The notes under the pieces: generated by a model
Database searches by the model: none
What the model was told of the DNA's origin: nothing
The model's input: the letters and a program-made list of their open reading frames with translations, nothing else
Shown: positions 26,664 through 37,339 of the stretch, piece by piece
How positions within the stretch are numbered: the stretch's first letter is position 1
How the letters are laid out: the number at the start of each line of letters is the position of its first letter
From: Comamonas sp. SCN 67-35
GTDB lineage: Bacteria; Pseudomonadota; Gammaproteobacteria; Burkholderiales; Burkholderiaceae_C
Direction of reading: 5' to 3'
Assembly (NCBI GenBank): GCA_001725255.1
Contig: MEFV01000003.1
Span: forward strand, 124,001 to 188,000
Length of the DNA stretch: 64,000 bases
Translations under genes and position numbers: made by a program

Positions 26664-27482
26664 TCAAAACCGCGGCTTGCGTTTGGCGAGAAAGGCCGCT
26701 ATGCCCTCGCGATGCTCGGCGCTGTCGGCGTAGGCGTAAGGGTCGGAGCTATCAACATCCATAGCTGCTCGCGCTTGTCTGTCGGGCGTTTCAGCCACTT
26801 TTGACTCAAAAACACCGCGCAGCGTCTGCTTGGTCAGGCGCGCGGCCTGTGGTGCCAGCCGCGCGATGCGATCGGCGGTGGTCCGCGCCTCATCCATCAG
26901 CACGTCGGCTGGCACCACGCGGCTCAGGAAGCCGCGCGCCAGCATCTGCGGCGCATCGAGCACGGCCGCCTCCAGCAGCATCTGCCGCGCCGCAGCATCG
27001 CCCACGCGCGAGGCCACGAGCGCCGCTTCGCGCGGTGCCATGGGAAAACCGAGGCGCGCGATCGGCGCGCCAAAGCGCGCGCCTTCTTCGGCGATGCGGA
27101 TGTCGCAGCAGCTCGCGATCTCCACGCCCGCGCCCATGCAGGCGCCGCGGATCGCCGCGACAATGGGCACGTCGCACGCGAGCATGGCCGAGAGGCCGCC
27201 CCAGACCTCGCTTTCATGGAAGTCGCGCAGCCGCGCCGCGTCGAAGCGAAACGCCGGGTATTCCGAAATATCGCCCCCGGCGCAGAAGGCCGCACCATCG
27301 CCTTCGCTCTCCCCTTTGACCAGCACGCAGCGCGCCGCCGCATCGGCCTGAATGCGCTCGAACACGGCGCGCAGTTCGCGCCACATGGCACGCGTCATCG
27401 CGTTCAGGCGCCCCGCATGGCGCAGGGTGACGCGCACGATGCCCGCGTCATCCACCGGCTGCAGCAGGATGCTACCGGGCAT
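26664..27482 (-). CDS. enoyl-CoA hydratase/isomerase family protein with repeat-encoded linker
   Basis: A 272-residue crotonase-fold protein. The oxyanion-hole regions are [15 protein letters not shown] (about residues 64-78) and [20 protein letters not shown] (about 109-128). Residues near 133-140 ([15 protein letters not shown]) take the place of the second catalytic glutamate region, so the reaction (hydration or another crotonase chemistry) is uncertain. Residues about 224-246 ([18 protein letters not shown] and following) are encoded by a copy of the dispersed repeat that stays in frame. The C-terminus [19 protein letters not shown] is typical of the family. The start overlaps the lgt end by 11 bp, so lgt, this gene and matB are likely one operon. 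Confidence 0.87.
   Translation of the reverse strand: MPGSILLQPVDDAGIVRVTLRHAGRLNAMTRAMWRELRAVFERIQADAAARCVLVKGESEGDGAAFCAGGDISEYPAFRFDAARLRDFHESEVWGGLSAMLACDVPIVAAIRGACMGAGVEIASCCDIRIAEEGARFGAPIARLGFPMAPREAALVASRVGDAAARQMLLEAAVLDAPQMLARGFLSRVVPADVLMDEARTTADRIARLAPQAARLTKQTLRGVFESKVAETPDRQARAAMDVDSSDPYAYADSAEHREGIAAFLAKRKPRF
26749..26812. repeat. Comamonadaceae-type dispersed repeat, copy 5, inside a coding region
   Basis: CTATCAACATCCATAGCTG, CTCGCGCTTGTCTGTCGGGC and GTTTCAGCCACTTTTGACTC AAAAA make a nearly full-length copy of the repeat. It lies wholly inside the enoyl-CoA hydratase gene and is about 20 percentage points poorer in GC than the surrounding gene. No stop appears in the reading frame used. 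Confidence 0.75.
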
Positions 27483-28293
27483 GCCCTACCCCGGCGCGGC
27501 GCGCCCAGAACCACAAGGCCACGCCCGCCGCGATCATCGGCAGGCACAGCCACTGGCCCATGCTCATGCCCAGCGACAGGATGCCGAGGAAATCATCGGG
27601 CTCGCGAAAGAACTCCGCGATAAAGCGCAGCACGCCGTAACCCACGAGGAAGGCCGCCGTCACCTCGCCACGCCGGCGCGGGCGGCGCGCGTACAGCCAC
27701 AGCAGCACGAAGAGCAGCAGGCCTTCGAGCAGGAACTGGTAGATCTGCGACGGATGGCGCGGCAGCATGGAGCCGCTCTGCGGAAACACCATGGCCCAGG
27801 GCAGATCGGGCGAGGCAAAGCGTCCCCAGAGCTCGCCATTGATGAAGTTGCCGATGCGCCCCGCAGCCAGGCCCGTGGGCACGCACGGCGCAATGAAATC
27901 GATCACCTGCAGCCAGGGCCGGTGGCGCGAATGCGCGTACCAGATCATCGCCACGGCCACACCCAGCAGGCCGCCATGGAAGCTCATGCCGCCGTGCCAG
28001 ACCTGCAGGATTTCCAGCAGGTGCGTGGCGTAGTACTCGGGTTTGTAGAACAGGCAATAGCCGAGCCGCCCCCCGAGGATCACGCCGAGCACACCGAGGA
28101 ACAGGATGTCCTCCACGTCCTTGCGCGACCACGCCTGCTCGCCGCTGAGCGAGGCGTAGGGCTGGTGCTTCAGGCGCAGCGTGCCCAGCCCCATGAACAG
28201 CGCAAAACCGGCCAGATAGGTCAGGCCATACCAGTGGATCGCCAGCGGCCCGATCTGCAGCGCCACCGGATCGATATGGGGGTACATCAACAT
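27472..28293 (-). CDS. lgt: prolipoprotein diacylglyceryl transferase
   Basis: A 273-residue inner-membrane enzyme that transfers diacylglycerol from phosphatidylglycerol to the lipobox cysteine of lipoproteins, the first step of their maturation. About seven membrane segments are seen. Diagnostic motifs are [12 protein letters not shown] (about residues 19-30), [12 protein letters not shown] (about 100-111) and the Lgt signature [14 protein letters not shown] (about 146-159). The start is one of two ATGs six bases apart (MLMYPHIDP); no clear Shine-Dalgarno distinguishes them. It is upstream of the hydratase gene. Confidence 0.96.
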   Translation of the reverse strand: MLMYPHIDPVALQIGPLAIHWYGLTYLAGFALFMGLGTLRLKHQPYASLSGEQAWSRKDVEDILFLGVLGVILGGRLGYCLFYKPEYYATHLLEILQVWHGGMSFHGGLLGVAVAMIWYAHSRHRPWLQVIDFIAPCVPTGLAAGRIGNFINGELWGRFASPDLPWAMVFPQSGSMLPRHPSQIYQFLLEGLLLFVLLWLYARRPRRRGEVTAAFLVGYGVLRFIAEFFREPDDFLGILSLGMSMGQWLCLPMIAAGVALWFWARRAGVGHAR

Positions 28294-28325
28294 GGCGGCG
28301 ATTGTGCCGCAGCCGGATGGCGGGT

Positions 28326-30161
28326 TCAGGCCGTGAAACGCAGCCGCACCCGGCACCCGCGGCCCGGTGCGCTGTCGATGCAGAGCTCGCCCGCGATCTG
28401 CCTCGCCTGCTCGCGCAGGCCCGTGAGGCCGTAGTGGCCCGGATACGGCTGCCCGGGATCAAACCCGCACCCGTCGTCGGCCACCACCAGCTGCCAGCGC
28501 GCCGATGCATCGCCGTCTTCATCCGGCGGGGAAAGCACCTGCAGATCCAGCGTGACATGGCCTGCCCCCGCATGGTGTTCGGCATTGCGCAGCGCCTCGC
28601 GCGCGATGGCGAACACGCTGGCGGCGCGTTCGCTCACGAGCTGTGCCGCCGCGAGGTCGATGTGCGCCGCAATCTGCACGCCGCTGCGTTCGGCCAGGCG
28701 CTGCAGCAGCGCCTGAAGTTCCGGGCCCAGGCCGCTGTCGTGCACGCTGGGCTCGCGCATCCGGCCGATGGCAGCGCGCACCTCGGCGAGGCCCTGCGCG
28801 GCCACGTGCTCGGTCTGCGCCAGCTCGGCGTCGAGCTGCTCGCGGCTCCACGCCGGCCCGAGCTTGCGCAGCACGCGTATCTGCGTGAGCAGCGCCATGA
28901 GCGAATGCGCCAGCGTGTCGTGCAGCCCGCGCGCCAGGCGCAGTCGCTCGCGCGTCACGGCGGCATGGCGCGCATCCTCGGCCAGGCGCTCGATGCGCGC
29001 CGTGCGCGCCAGCACGCGCGCATCCAGCTCGGCGTTGAGCTCGGCCAGCCTTGCCTTTTCCTGCTGCGCGCCGGCCACGAGATCGGCCAGCGTGGCGCCT
29101 ATGGCGTGCACCTCGTCGCGCCCGCCCGGAACGTCGATCGCCGTGCGCTCGCCCCGATGCACGGCACGCGCCTGGCGCGCCAGCGCATCCAGGCGGGCCA
29201 GCATCCGATGCGCCACCAGCGCCGCCGCCAATGCGGCCAGCAGGCCCACCGCCAATACGCCGACGAGCACCGCGCGATGCGTCTGCCGCGCGGGAGCGAG
29301 TGCGCGCTCGGCACGCTCGCGCACTCTGAGCTGCCAGGCGCCCGACACCGCGCCTGGCGCCGTCACGGGAGAAAAGAACGCGCCAGCCTGCCCCACGAGA
29401 TAACGCCCGCCTTCGCTCCAGTCAAACCCCGCAGGGTGCCCGCGCACCGCGTGCGAGCCGGCCAGCAGAGCGCCATCCGGCCCAAGCAACATGAGTTCAA
29501 ACGACACGCCTGAACCGATGGCGCGCAGATGCGCATCCAGCTGGGCCTGCAACCACAGCCAGGGCAGGCGCGCCACCAGCACCCCGGCCGGGGATGCCCC
29601 GCCACTTGCCAGCGGCACGGCCAGCAACAGCGCGTCCTCTGCGCCATCGGCTGCGCTGGCGTGGTGCAAGGCCACCACGGCGCGCGACGCGGCCTGCGCC
29701 AGCCAGGCCTGCCCGGGCAGGGCCTGCGCGCCCGGCCAGACATCGGTCATCCCCAGCCATTGCCCCTGTGCCCCGAGCACGCCCAGCCAGCTCAATTCGG
29801 GCTGACGTGCCTGCAAGGCCGCCAATCGTCCTGCCATGGCAGGCAACGCCTGACCATCGCCCGACGCCCACTGCCCGGCGGCCGCTCCCATGGCCGCCAG
29901 GCGCATCTGCACCTGCGCCAGCAGCGCGTCGCCCGCCTGGTTGGCCGTCTGCGTCAGACGCGCCCGGGCGCTGGCCGCCACCTCGCGCTCGGCCACGTTG
30001 GCCGCCCACTCCGCCGCGGCAAGCGCGCCCAAGACCACCAGCGCGAACATCGCCCATCCGAGCGCGGCGGCAAAATGGCGCAGAGGGTTCAGGCCTTGCC
30101 AGAACGACACACGGGACGGGGCGCCGGAGGCAGCGCAGGAGTGGTTTAAGCTGCGATCCAT
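28326..30161 (-). CDS. sensor histidine kinase (NarX/HisKA_3 type)
   Basis: A protein of about 611 residues. A first membrane segment lies near residues 25-47, a large periplasmic sensor region (about 50-310, cache-like, with no recognisable ligand motif) follows, then a second membrane segment ([20 protein letters not shown]). A HAMP-like linker leads to the HisKA_3 dimerisation helix with the phosphoacceptor in [18 protein letters not shown], and to an HATPase domain with [13 protein letters not shown] and DDGCGFDP. It is divergent from, not cotranscribed with, its likely partner regulator. The start could also be an in-frame ATG 15 or 21 bp upstream; none has a clear ribosome-binding site. 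The signal is unknown. Confidence 0.88.
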   Translation of the reverse strand: MDRSLNHSCAASGAPSRVSFWQGLNPLRHFAAALGWAMFALVVLGALAAAEWAANVAEREVAASARARLTQTANQAGDALLAQVQMRLAAMGAAAGQWASGDGQALPAMAGRLAALQARQPELSWLGVLGAQGQWLGMTDVWPGAQALPGQAWLAQAASRAVVALHHASAADGAEDALLLAVPLASGGASPAGVLVARLPWLWLQAQLDAHLRAIGSGVSFELMLLGPDGALLAGSHAVRGHPAGFDWSEGGRYLVGQAGAFFSPVTAPGAVSGAWQLRVRERAERALAPARQTHRAVLVGVLAVGLLAALAAALVAHRMLARLDALARQARAVHRGERTAIDVPGGRDEVHAIGATLADLVAGAQQEKARLAELNAELDARVLARTARIERLAEDARHAAVTRERLRLARGLHDTLAHSLMALLTQIRVLRKLGPAWSREQLDAELAQTEHVAAQGLAEVRAAIGRMREPSVHDSGLGPELQALLQRLAERSGVQIAAHIDLAAAQLVSERAASVFAIAREALRNAEHHAGAGHVTLDLQVLSPPDEDGDASARWQLVVADDGCGFDPGQPYPGHYGLTGLREQARQIAGELCIDSAPGRGCRVRLRFTA

Positions 30162-30218
30162 GCTGGAGTTCGACATCGCCATTCGCCCATTGTGCTGCGG
30201 CACCCGAGGCCATCGGGC

Positions 30219-30908
30219 ATGACACCCACGCTGCGCCTCCTGATCGCCGACGACCAGCCCCTCATCCGCCGGGGACTGGCGCTGATGCTGGGCGCGGAAG
30301 AAGGCATCAAGGTGGTGGGCCAAGCGGCCGATGGGCAGCAGGCCCTGGCGCTGGCGCACGCACTGAACCCCGACGTGGTGGTGATGGACCTGCAGATGCC
30401 GCGCATGGGCGGCGTCGCCGCAACGCGGCAACTGGCGCAGGAACTGCCGCAGGTGCGCGTGGTGGTGCTGACCACTTTCGATGACGACGAGCTTGTGTTC
30501 GAAGCCGTGCGCGCGGGCGCACAGGCCTACCTGCTCAAGGACGCCGAAGAGGCCGAGGTGCTGGAGACCGTGCGCGCCGTGCACCGCGGCGAGTCGCGCC
30601 TGTCGCCCAGCATCGCGCGCAAGGTGCTGGACCAGTTGCGCTCGCTGGCCACGCGCGGTGCGGCCACGCCCGCCATCACGGCGGCCGCGGCGCCGCAGCC
30701 GCACGAGGAGCCACACGAGGACCCGCTGACCGAAAAAGAAGAGCAGGTGCTGACGCTGATCGCGCGGGGCCTCTCGAACAAGGAGATCGCCGAGCGCGTC
30801 TTCCTGGCCGAAGGCACCGTGAAGAACTACGTGAGCCGCATCATGGAAAAGTGCCATGCGCGCAGCCGCATCGAACTGGCGATGAAGACCACGCACCCGG
30901 CCGGGTAG
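30219..30908 (+). CDS. NarL/FixJ-family response regulator
   Basis: A 229-residue two-domain regulator. The receiver domain (about 1-120) has the acidic pocket in LLIADDQPLIRRGL, the phosphorylation Asp in VVMDLQMPRMGG (about 57), Thr in VVVLTTFDDD, and Lys in AYLLKDAEE. An Ala/Pro/His-rich linker joins it to a LuxR-type helix-turn-helix (about 165-225, LTEKEEQVLTLIARGLSNKE then IAERVFLAEGTVKNYVSRIM). The chosen ATG gives the standard receiver start; a GTG 27 bp earlier is less likely. The neighbouring divergent HisKA_3 kinase is the expected phosphodonor because that kinase class pairs with NarL-type regulators. Confidence 0.94.
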   Translation: MTPTLRLLIADDQPLIRRGLALMLGAEEGIKVVGQAADGQQALALAHALNPDVVVMDLQMPRMGGVAATRQLAQELPQVRVVVLTTFDDDELVFEAVRAGAQAYLLKDAEEAEVLETVRAVHRGESRLSPSIARKVLDQLRSLATRGAATPAITAAAAPQPHEEPHEDPLTEKEEQVLTLIARGLSNKEIAERVFLAEGTVKNYVSRIMEKCHARSRIELAMKTTHPAG

Positions 30909-30918
30909 CTCTGCCGCG

Positions 30919-31734
30919 CTACTGCATGAACCAGCCGTGGCTCACTACGAGCGACTGGCCGGTGAGCGCATTGCTCGGCCAGGCGGCAAAGGTCAGCGCG
31001 GCCTGCGCCACGTCGTCCACTGTTGTGAATTCGCCATCCACCGTGTCCTTGAGCATCACGGTCTTGATCACGTCGGCTTCGCTGATCCCGAGCTCCTTCG
31101 CCTGCTCGGGAATCTGCTTTTCAACCAGCGGCGTGCGCACGAAGCCGGGGCAGATCACGTTGCTGCGGATGTTGTGCGCCGCGCCTTCCTTGGCGATGAC
31201 CTTGGCCAGGCCCTCCAGGCCGTGCTTGGCCGTGACGTAGGGCGCCTTGAGCCTGGACGCCTCCTTGGAGTGCACCGACCCCATGAAGATGATGGCGCCG
31301 CCGCGCCCCGAGGCGATCATCTGGCGCACCGCCGCGCGCGAGGTGAGAAAGCCGCCATCCAGGTGCACCGCGAGCAGCTTCTTCCAGCTGGCGAACGAAA
31401 ATTCCTCGATCGGCGCGACGATCTGGATGCCCGCGTTGCTTACCAGGATGTCCACCGCGCCCAGGCTTTTCTGCGCCTGCGCAAAGCCCTCGTCGACGGC
31501 CTGCTCGCTGCTCACGTCCATCGCCACGGCCAGCGTCTTGACGCCCTTCTTCGCGATCGCGTCGGCCGTGGCCTGCGCATCCTGCAGCTTCAGGTCGGCA
31601 ATGACGATGTTGGCACCCGCGTCGGCATAAAGCTCGGCGATGCGTTTGCCCAGGCCGCTGGCGGCGCCCGTGATGAACGCGTTCTTGCCCTTGAGACTGA
31701 GCGTGGTGCTGGCCTGGATGAGGGAATGGGTCAT
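30919..31734 (-). CDS. bdhA: D-3-hydroxybutyrate dehydrogenase
   Basis: A 271-residue short-chain dehydrogenase that interconverts 3-hydroxybutyrate and acetoacetate with NAD, the exit step of PHB degradation. It has the NAD motif [20 protein letters not shown] (about 19-38), VSNAGIQ (about 98), Ser in [20 protein letters not shown] with the Tyr-x3-Lys (about 167-171), and the class-typical [20 protein letters not shown] (about 207-226). The product acetoacetate would be activated by the acetoacetyl-CoA synthetase near the start of this window. It ends 10 bp after the convergent response regulator gene, and a patatin-like gene follows upstream on the same strand. Confidence 0.94.
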   Translation of the reverse strand: MTHSLIQASTTLSLKGKNAFITGAASGLGKRIAELYADAGANIVIADLKLQDAQATADAIAKKGVKTLAVAMDVSSEQAVDEGFAQAQKSLGAVDILVSNAGIQIVAPIEEFSFASWKKLLAVHLDGGFLTSRAAVRQMIASGRGGAIIFMGSVHSKEASRLKAPYVTAKHGLEGLAKVIAKEGAAHNIRSNVICPGFVRTPLVEKQIPEQAKELGISEADVIKTVMLKDTVDGEFTTVDDVAQAALTFAAWPSNALTGQSLVVSHGWFMQ

Positions 31735-31807
31735 GGTCTTTCTCCTTCTGGATGACGTGATGATGAATCAAATGGGGCTGCAGCGCTTGCCTGCCGAACG
31801 CCTGCGG

Positions 31808-32963
31808 CTATGGTTGCGAAATTTCGGACGGCGTGCGGCGCGCCATGGATGCGTCCGGATGATGGTCGAGCACCCGGAATTCACCAGGCTCGGGCGCACC
31901 CTGGCGTGCCAGAAGCTGCAGCGACGCGGTCATGTCGGCGCTGCCCGCCAGCCAGTGCTCATGCATCGACAAGCGGGAAAATTCGTAATCCTTGGTCTGC
32001 GTCTCCCACGCCTTGCGTCGATGAATGACATGCACGAGCGTGACCGCGGGGTCCGACGCGCCCTTGAGGAGCTCGCGCACTTCCCGGCTTTGCTGCTGCG
32101 CCTCGGGCAGCAGCCGGGCCAGCTGCTTCAGGCGCCGGTGCCACGCGTGGCGCTCACGCGCCAGGTCACTCACGAAGCGCGTGCGGCTCGAATAGCGGAT
32201 GTCCTTTTCGCGCTCGGCCGCATCGGCCAGTGTTTGTGGCAAGGAGCCGCGCGCGCTGAACAGGTCGATCTGGAAGACCGTGACCGGACGCTCGGGGTGT
32301 CCATGCACATGCTCCATCACGTACGCCAGCGGCGTGTTCGACACCAGTCCGCCATCCCAGTACCAGCGCCCATCGACCTGCACCGCGCCAAAGCCCGGCG
32401 GCAGCGCGCCGCTGGCCATGACGTGCTCGACTCCGATGCGCTCGTGGCGATTGTCGAAATAGGTGAAATTGCCGCTTTGCACGTCGACCGCGCCGACGGA
32501 AAAGCGCATGGGCCCGTCATTCAGAAGATCAAAATCGACCAGCTCCAGCAGGGTCTCGCGCAGCGGACGCGTGTCGTAGAAGCTCCCGGGCGGCGTCGGC
32601 CACCAGGCCAGCGCGGGGCGCGGCGCGAAAAAGCCGGGCACACCCGTCGCGGCACCCCACAGCGCCATGGCGTCGTCCCACCAGCCCCGCACCGGGGCGA
32701 TCCACCGCGGGTCTGGCCGCACCGGCAGCGCCAGGCTCACGCGCTCCCAGAAGGCGCGCAGATGCGCCACGCGCCGGGCGGGCCGGTTGCCGGCGATCAG
32801 CGCGGCATTGATCGCACCGATCGAAATCCCGGCCACCCAGTCCAGTGGCTGGCTCGCCAGCGCCTCATAAGCGCCTGCCTGGTAGGCGCCCAGCGCACCG
32901 CCCCCCCTGAAGCACGAGCACCGTCGTTGCGCCATCGATCGCGCCGTGCATCGTGTGCGGCAT
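31808..32963 (-). pseudogene. patatin-like phospholipase, frameshifted at a 7-base homopolymer
   Basis: The downstream frame encodes a patatin-domain protein of ~370 residues: oxyanion-hole segment GGGALGAYQAGAYEAL, nucleophile GISIGAINAAL (GxSxG), catalytic Asp in WYWDGGLVSNTPLAYV, and a C-terminal DUF3734-like region. The natural start is ATG at 32963 (MPHTMHGAIDGATTVLVLQGG) behind GGAGAGAGAGCC. This frame breaks at the run of seven C (32901-32907, G on the coding strand): with six the product would read through LQGGGALGAYQAG. The long open frame that continues upstream past 33000 encodes unrelated residues and is not the N-terminus. Either the gene is mutated or phase-variable, or the run is miscounted. 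It is next to bdhA; a PHB-related lipase role is only a guess. Confidence 0.8.
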
Positions 32964-32984
32964 GCGGCTCTCTCTCCGGGGCAC

Positions 32985-33482
32985 TCAGCCGGCCCAGTGA
33001 AAATTCGCGTCCAGCCCCCTGGGTCCGACATGCACGTTGCGCGTGAGCGTGTCGCCCCTGTAGCTGGCGGTGATGTGGTATTCGCCCTGGGGTAGCTGCA
33101 CATAGGTCATGGGGCCGGCGTCCTTCAGGCGCAGGACGGCCTGGCCATGGGCGTCGAACACCTTGAGTCCGACATCGGCGACGAACTCGTCGTTCGCCTT
33201 GTCCGAAAACGTCATGCGCAGCGGCCAGTGGCTGGCGTCCCTGCGCATGCTCATCTGCTCGTCCTGACCGATGCCGCCATTGAGATAGACCGCGCCGGGC
33301 ACGGCCGTGAACAGCGTGACATCCTCCTGCGCCTTCACGGGGCTTTCCTTGTGCACGGCCCTGGACGACGCAGTCGCGGTCGCCGCATGCGCAGGTACAC
33401 AAGGCACGCCGCCCATGCCCAGCGCCGCCACCAGCGCCAGCACGCGAGATGAAAAAATTTGAAACTGACTTGTACGCATCAT
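32985..33482 (-). CDS. secreted protein with carboxypeptidase-regulatory-like (beta-sandwich) domain
   Basis: A 165-residue protein with a signal peptide (MMRTSQFQIFSSRVLALVAA, hydrophobic to about 25, AHA cleavage near 33). The C-terminal half (GLKVFDAHGQAVLRLKDAGP then MTYVQLPQGEYHITASYRGD) has the pattern of a carboxypeptidase regulatory-like / transthyretin-type fold, where a short beta domain presents or stabilises partner proteins. The start is one of two adjacent ATGs preceded by GGGGACTG. It is 21 bp upstream of the patatin gene, so both are probably cotranscribed. Function unknown. Confidence 0.75.
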   Translation of the reverse strand: MMRTSQFQIFSSRVLALVAALGMGGVPCVPAHAATATASSRAVHKESPVKAQEDVTLFTAVPGAVYLNGGIGQDEQMSMRRDASHWPLRMTFSDKANDEFVADVGLKVFDAHGQAVLRLKDAGPMTYVQLPQGEYHITASYRGDTLTRNVHVGPRGLDANFHWAG

Positions 33483-33788
33483 GAACGCAGTCCCCAGACC
33501 GCCCGGCGATGCCCGCGGGCCGTCTTCAAAGGGATGACAAGCACATGTCATCGGGCATGAAGGCCACGATAGGCAGCCTCGTCGGCACGCGCCAGTGCCG
33601 CTCGTCACGATCCGCAGTGACCACGGTCACGGACCGCGCACCGCCGCCCCGTTTCATCCATACGGCCATCGGCGCATTGAAACGCGGCCGCCAGGCGCCG
33701 CATCCAATGCAGCAGAACAGGTCGGTTGACCCGCTCGTTGAAAAGTCATCCACACGGGCTGTTCCGCGTGAACGCATGGAGGTTCATC
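33483..33788. other. 306-bp divergent intergenic region with two short dyads
   Basis: No ORF here is convincing. Two symmetric sites stand out: GATGACA-6-TGTCATC (33533-33552) and the nearly continuous palindrome GTGACCACGGTCAC (33617-33630). They lie between two divergent genes for secreted proteins and could be operators. I found no clear -10/-35 pair. Confidence 0.35.
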
Positions 33789-34121
33789 ATGAACAAATTC
33801 ACCACCCTGACCGCAGCTGGCGCTTCAGCCCTGCTGCTTTCCCTTTCCGCCGGTGCATTCGCGGCAACGGCCCAGCCGGACGCCGGTAACCAGCCGTTCG
33901 CGTCCATCGACATGTCCCAGTCCGGCACGCTGCAGCGCTCGGCCGTCGAAGCCGCCGCGATCAGGAACGCTCCGGCCGCGGGCATCCACAACGCCAGCGC
34001 CCTGCATGCGTCCGACAGCCCCGCACTGAGTCGCGCGCAAGTGAAACAGCAGACGCTGGCCGCCTCGCAGGTGCGGCACGGCTTCGCCGGCGCCTCCGGC
34101 TTGCAAAACGCAAACTTCTGA
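33789..34121 (+). CDS. small secreted protein of unknown function
   Basis: A 110-residue protein starting MNKFTTLTAAGASALLLSLS, a signal peptide with probable cleavage after AGAFA (about residue 25). The mature ~85 residues are Ala/Ser/Gln/Asn-rich with no cysteines, and resemble DUF4148-type small periplasmic proteins of Burkholderiales only in general composition. GGAGG lies at ideal spacing upstream and a strong terminator follows, so this is an expressed single-gene unit. I do not recognise a function. Confidence 0.8.
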   Translation: MNKFTTLTAAGASALLLSLSAGAFAATAQPDAGNQPFASIDMSQSGTLQRSAVEAAAIRNAPAAGIHNASALHASDSPALSRAQVKQQTLAASQVRHGFAGASGLQNANF

Positions 34122-34164
34122 GTCCACACACGGGGTATTCGCACCCCGTTGAACATTTGCAGCC

Positions 34165-34200
34165 GCCCAGGCCGGGTTCACCGGCCTGGGCATTTTCTTG
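34165..34200 (+). terminator. Rho-independent terminator after small secreted protein gene
   Basis: GCCCAGGCCGG, loop GTTCA, CCGGCCTGGGC is a perfect 11-bp stem followed by ATTTTCTTG. A smaller hairpin (ACGGGGT...ACCCCGT) sits just before it. The structure separates the plus-strand gene from the convergent thioesterase gene. Confidence 0.85.
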
Positions 34201-34202
34201 CC

Positions 34203-34631
34203 TCAGGCACCTTCCTTGACAAACGCCACGGTGGCCTGCATCAGCGCCACCACCTTGCAGTCGCCACCCTCGCCGGTGAACGCGCGCACCTCGCCGGTGC
34301 ACACGCCCATGGTCCTGCCGGCATGGACCACGCGGCCCACCGCAAGAAAGCGCTGCCCGATCGCGGGACGCAGGAAGTTCACCTTGAACTCCACGGTCAC
34401 CACGCCGTGGCCCGCGGGCGCGCGCGTCAGCGCCGCATAGCCGCAGGCGCTGTCCACAATGCTGGTGATCGAGCCGGCATGCGCATAGCCGTGCTGCTGC
34501 GACAGCGCGCCGCCGAACGGCATGCCGATGTCCACCTCGCCATCGGCCACCCTCGCCAGGCGGGCACCCAGGGTCTTCATCAGCCCTTGCCGCTCGAAGC
34601 TCGCGCTCACGCGCGCATGCCGTTCATCCAT
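34203..34631 (-). CDS. PaaI-family hotdog thioesterase
   Basis: A 142-residue single-hotdog protein. The motif QQHGYAHAGSITSIVDSACG (about residues 45-64) corresponds to the PaaI/4HBT-II HGG-type active site, with Asp60 as probable catalytic base, followed by VTVEFKVNFLRPA (about 78-90). Such enzymes hydrolyse acyl-CoA (phenylacetyl or medium-chain) thioesters. It is divergent from ilvD. The true substrate is unknown. Confidence 0.88.
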   Translation of the reverse strand: MDERHARVSASFERQGLMKTLGARLARVADGEVDIGMPFGGALSQQHGYAHAGSITSIVDSACGYAALTRAPAGHGVVTVEFKVNFLRPAIGQRFLAVGRVVHAGRTMGVCTGEVRAFTGEGGDCKVVALMQATVAFVKEGA

Positions 34632-34762
34632 GTTCGTCCTTCTAAAAAGCCATTGCGGCCCACAGGCCTGCCATGTCCGCCCCCGCGGCGGGCAACGTTG
34701 GCCGCACTACACTTGACAGCGTGTCCTTCAACCCGTGGCCGACACGCCACCCCCGCTTCGCC

Positions 34763-36457
<1,695 letters not shown>

Positions 36458-36473
36458 GTCCAACCGCCGGGCA

Positions 36474-36716
36474 TCAGCGCCGCCGACGCGGCGCCATGCC
36501 CAGCGATTCCTTCTGCCGCTCCACGCGCTCGCGCTTGCGCTCATCCATTTTTTCCATCGCCTTGCGCTTGGTGTAGCCGGTCGAGTCCGCCCAGACCCAC
36601 CAGACAGCCGTTACCGCGAAGGGCGCGAGCACCCACCACCACGACCAGGTGGCCACGGGGCCGATCTCGAGGTACTTCAAAGCCACAAGAATCACGCCCA
36701 GAATCAATGTATACAC
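36474..36716 (-). CDS. small Trp-rich membrane protein (TIGR04438 family)
   Basis: An 80-residue protein with two hydrophobic segments (about 1-15 and 20-42, with ATWSWWWVLAPFAVTAVWWV) followed by a basic tail (KRKAMEKMDERKRERVERQK) ending RRRR. Six tryptophans in about 20 residues and the positively charged C-terminus match the small Trp-rich family seen in Comamonadaceae. It is convergent with ilvD. Role unknown, presumably a membrane-bound accessory protein. Confidence 0.85.
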   Translation of the reverse strand: MYTLILGVILVALKYLEIGPVATWSWWWVLAPFAVTAVWWVWADSTGYTKRKAMEKMDERKRERVERQKESLGMAPRRRR

Positions 36717-36825
36717 AAGCCACCTCGGGTCAAGGATCAGGGGAATTTATCGATCAAGTCAACTGAGGTTACTAGAATAGCGTTGTCTCAACCATGTTTC
36801 CACCAACCTTTTGAAGGAAGACTCC

Positions 36826-37137
36826 ATGAAAGCTGCCCTGATTGCGCTGACTCTCGCGTTCGCCGCGTCCGCACCAGCATTCGCCCAAGACGCCTCCGCG
36901 CTGGCCAAGTCCAAGAACTGCCTGTCGTGCCACAACGTGGACAAGAAGGTGGTTGGCCCGGCCTACAAGGATGTCGCCAAGAAGTTCGCCGGCCAGAAGG
37001 ACGCTGAAGCCCAGCTGATCAAGGCCGTGATGGAAGGCAGCAAGGGCGTCTGGGGCCCGATCCCCATGCCCGCCAACAAGAACGTGAACCAGGCCGAAGC
37101 CAAACAGCTCGTGGACTGGATTCTCTCGCTCAAGTAA
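36826..37137 (+). CDS. cytochrome c class I (c551/c8 type)
   Basis: A 103-residue periplasmic monoheme cytochrome. Signal peptide MKAALIALTLAFAASAPAFA (residues 1-20), heme site CLSCH at about 34-38, and axial methionine in WGPIPMPANKNV (about 81) are all present, with the final helix EAKQLVDWILSLK. GAAGGAAG lies upstream and a strong terminator follows. It belongs to the small electron carriers donating to terminal oxidases or peroxidases. The weak -10 TAGAAT at 36773 is the best promoter candidate. Confidence 0.93.
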   Translation: MKAALIALTLAFAASAPAFAQDASALAKSKNCLSCHNVDKKVVGPAYKDVAKKFAGQKDAEAQLIKAVMEGSKGVWGPIPMPANKNVNQAEAKQLVDWILSLK

Positions 37138-37157
37138 TCCAGCCCCTGCGCTGGTTG

Positions 37158-37200
37158 GCAAGAGGCCGCGGGGCTCAGGCTCCGCGGCCTCTTGCATTTT
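37158..37200 (+). terminator. Rho-independent terminator of cytochrome c gene
   Basis: GCAAGAGGCCGCGG, a 10-base loop and CCGCGGCCTCTTGC make a perfect 14-bp stem followed by ATTTT, 20 bases after the stop codon. Confidence 0.9.
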
Positions 37201-37339
37201 GAGCCACCTCAACACATCGCCACGCATTCCGTGGCAGGATCAGGAATTCTGGATCCTGCTCAGGGTTATTCCCTTTTCCCGCCCGCGGCGAAGAGGGCGA
37301 TACTCGAACGAATACCCACGAAAGAAGGAGTGTCTGGCA

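Noticed and set aside
30162..30896. N-terminal extension of the histidine kinase reading frame over the response regulator
   Set aside because: The extension is antisense to a well-supported response regulator, and the membrane helix begins just after the chosen start.
32964..33103. Continuous upstream frame giving a 431-residue patatin
   Set aside because: The extra N-terminal residues have no homology pattern and overlap the next gene in antisense; the natural start in another frame has a good Shine-Dalgarno.
34673..34762. Upstream ATG extension of ilvD
   Set aside because: The 30 added residues are not conserved in the family and [11 protein letters not shown] is the usual N-terminus.
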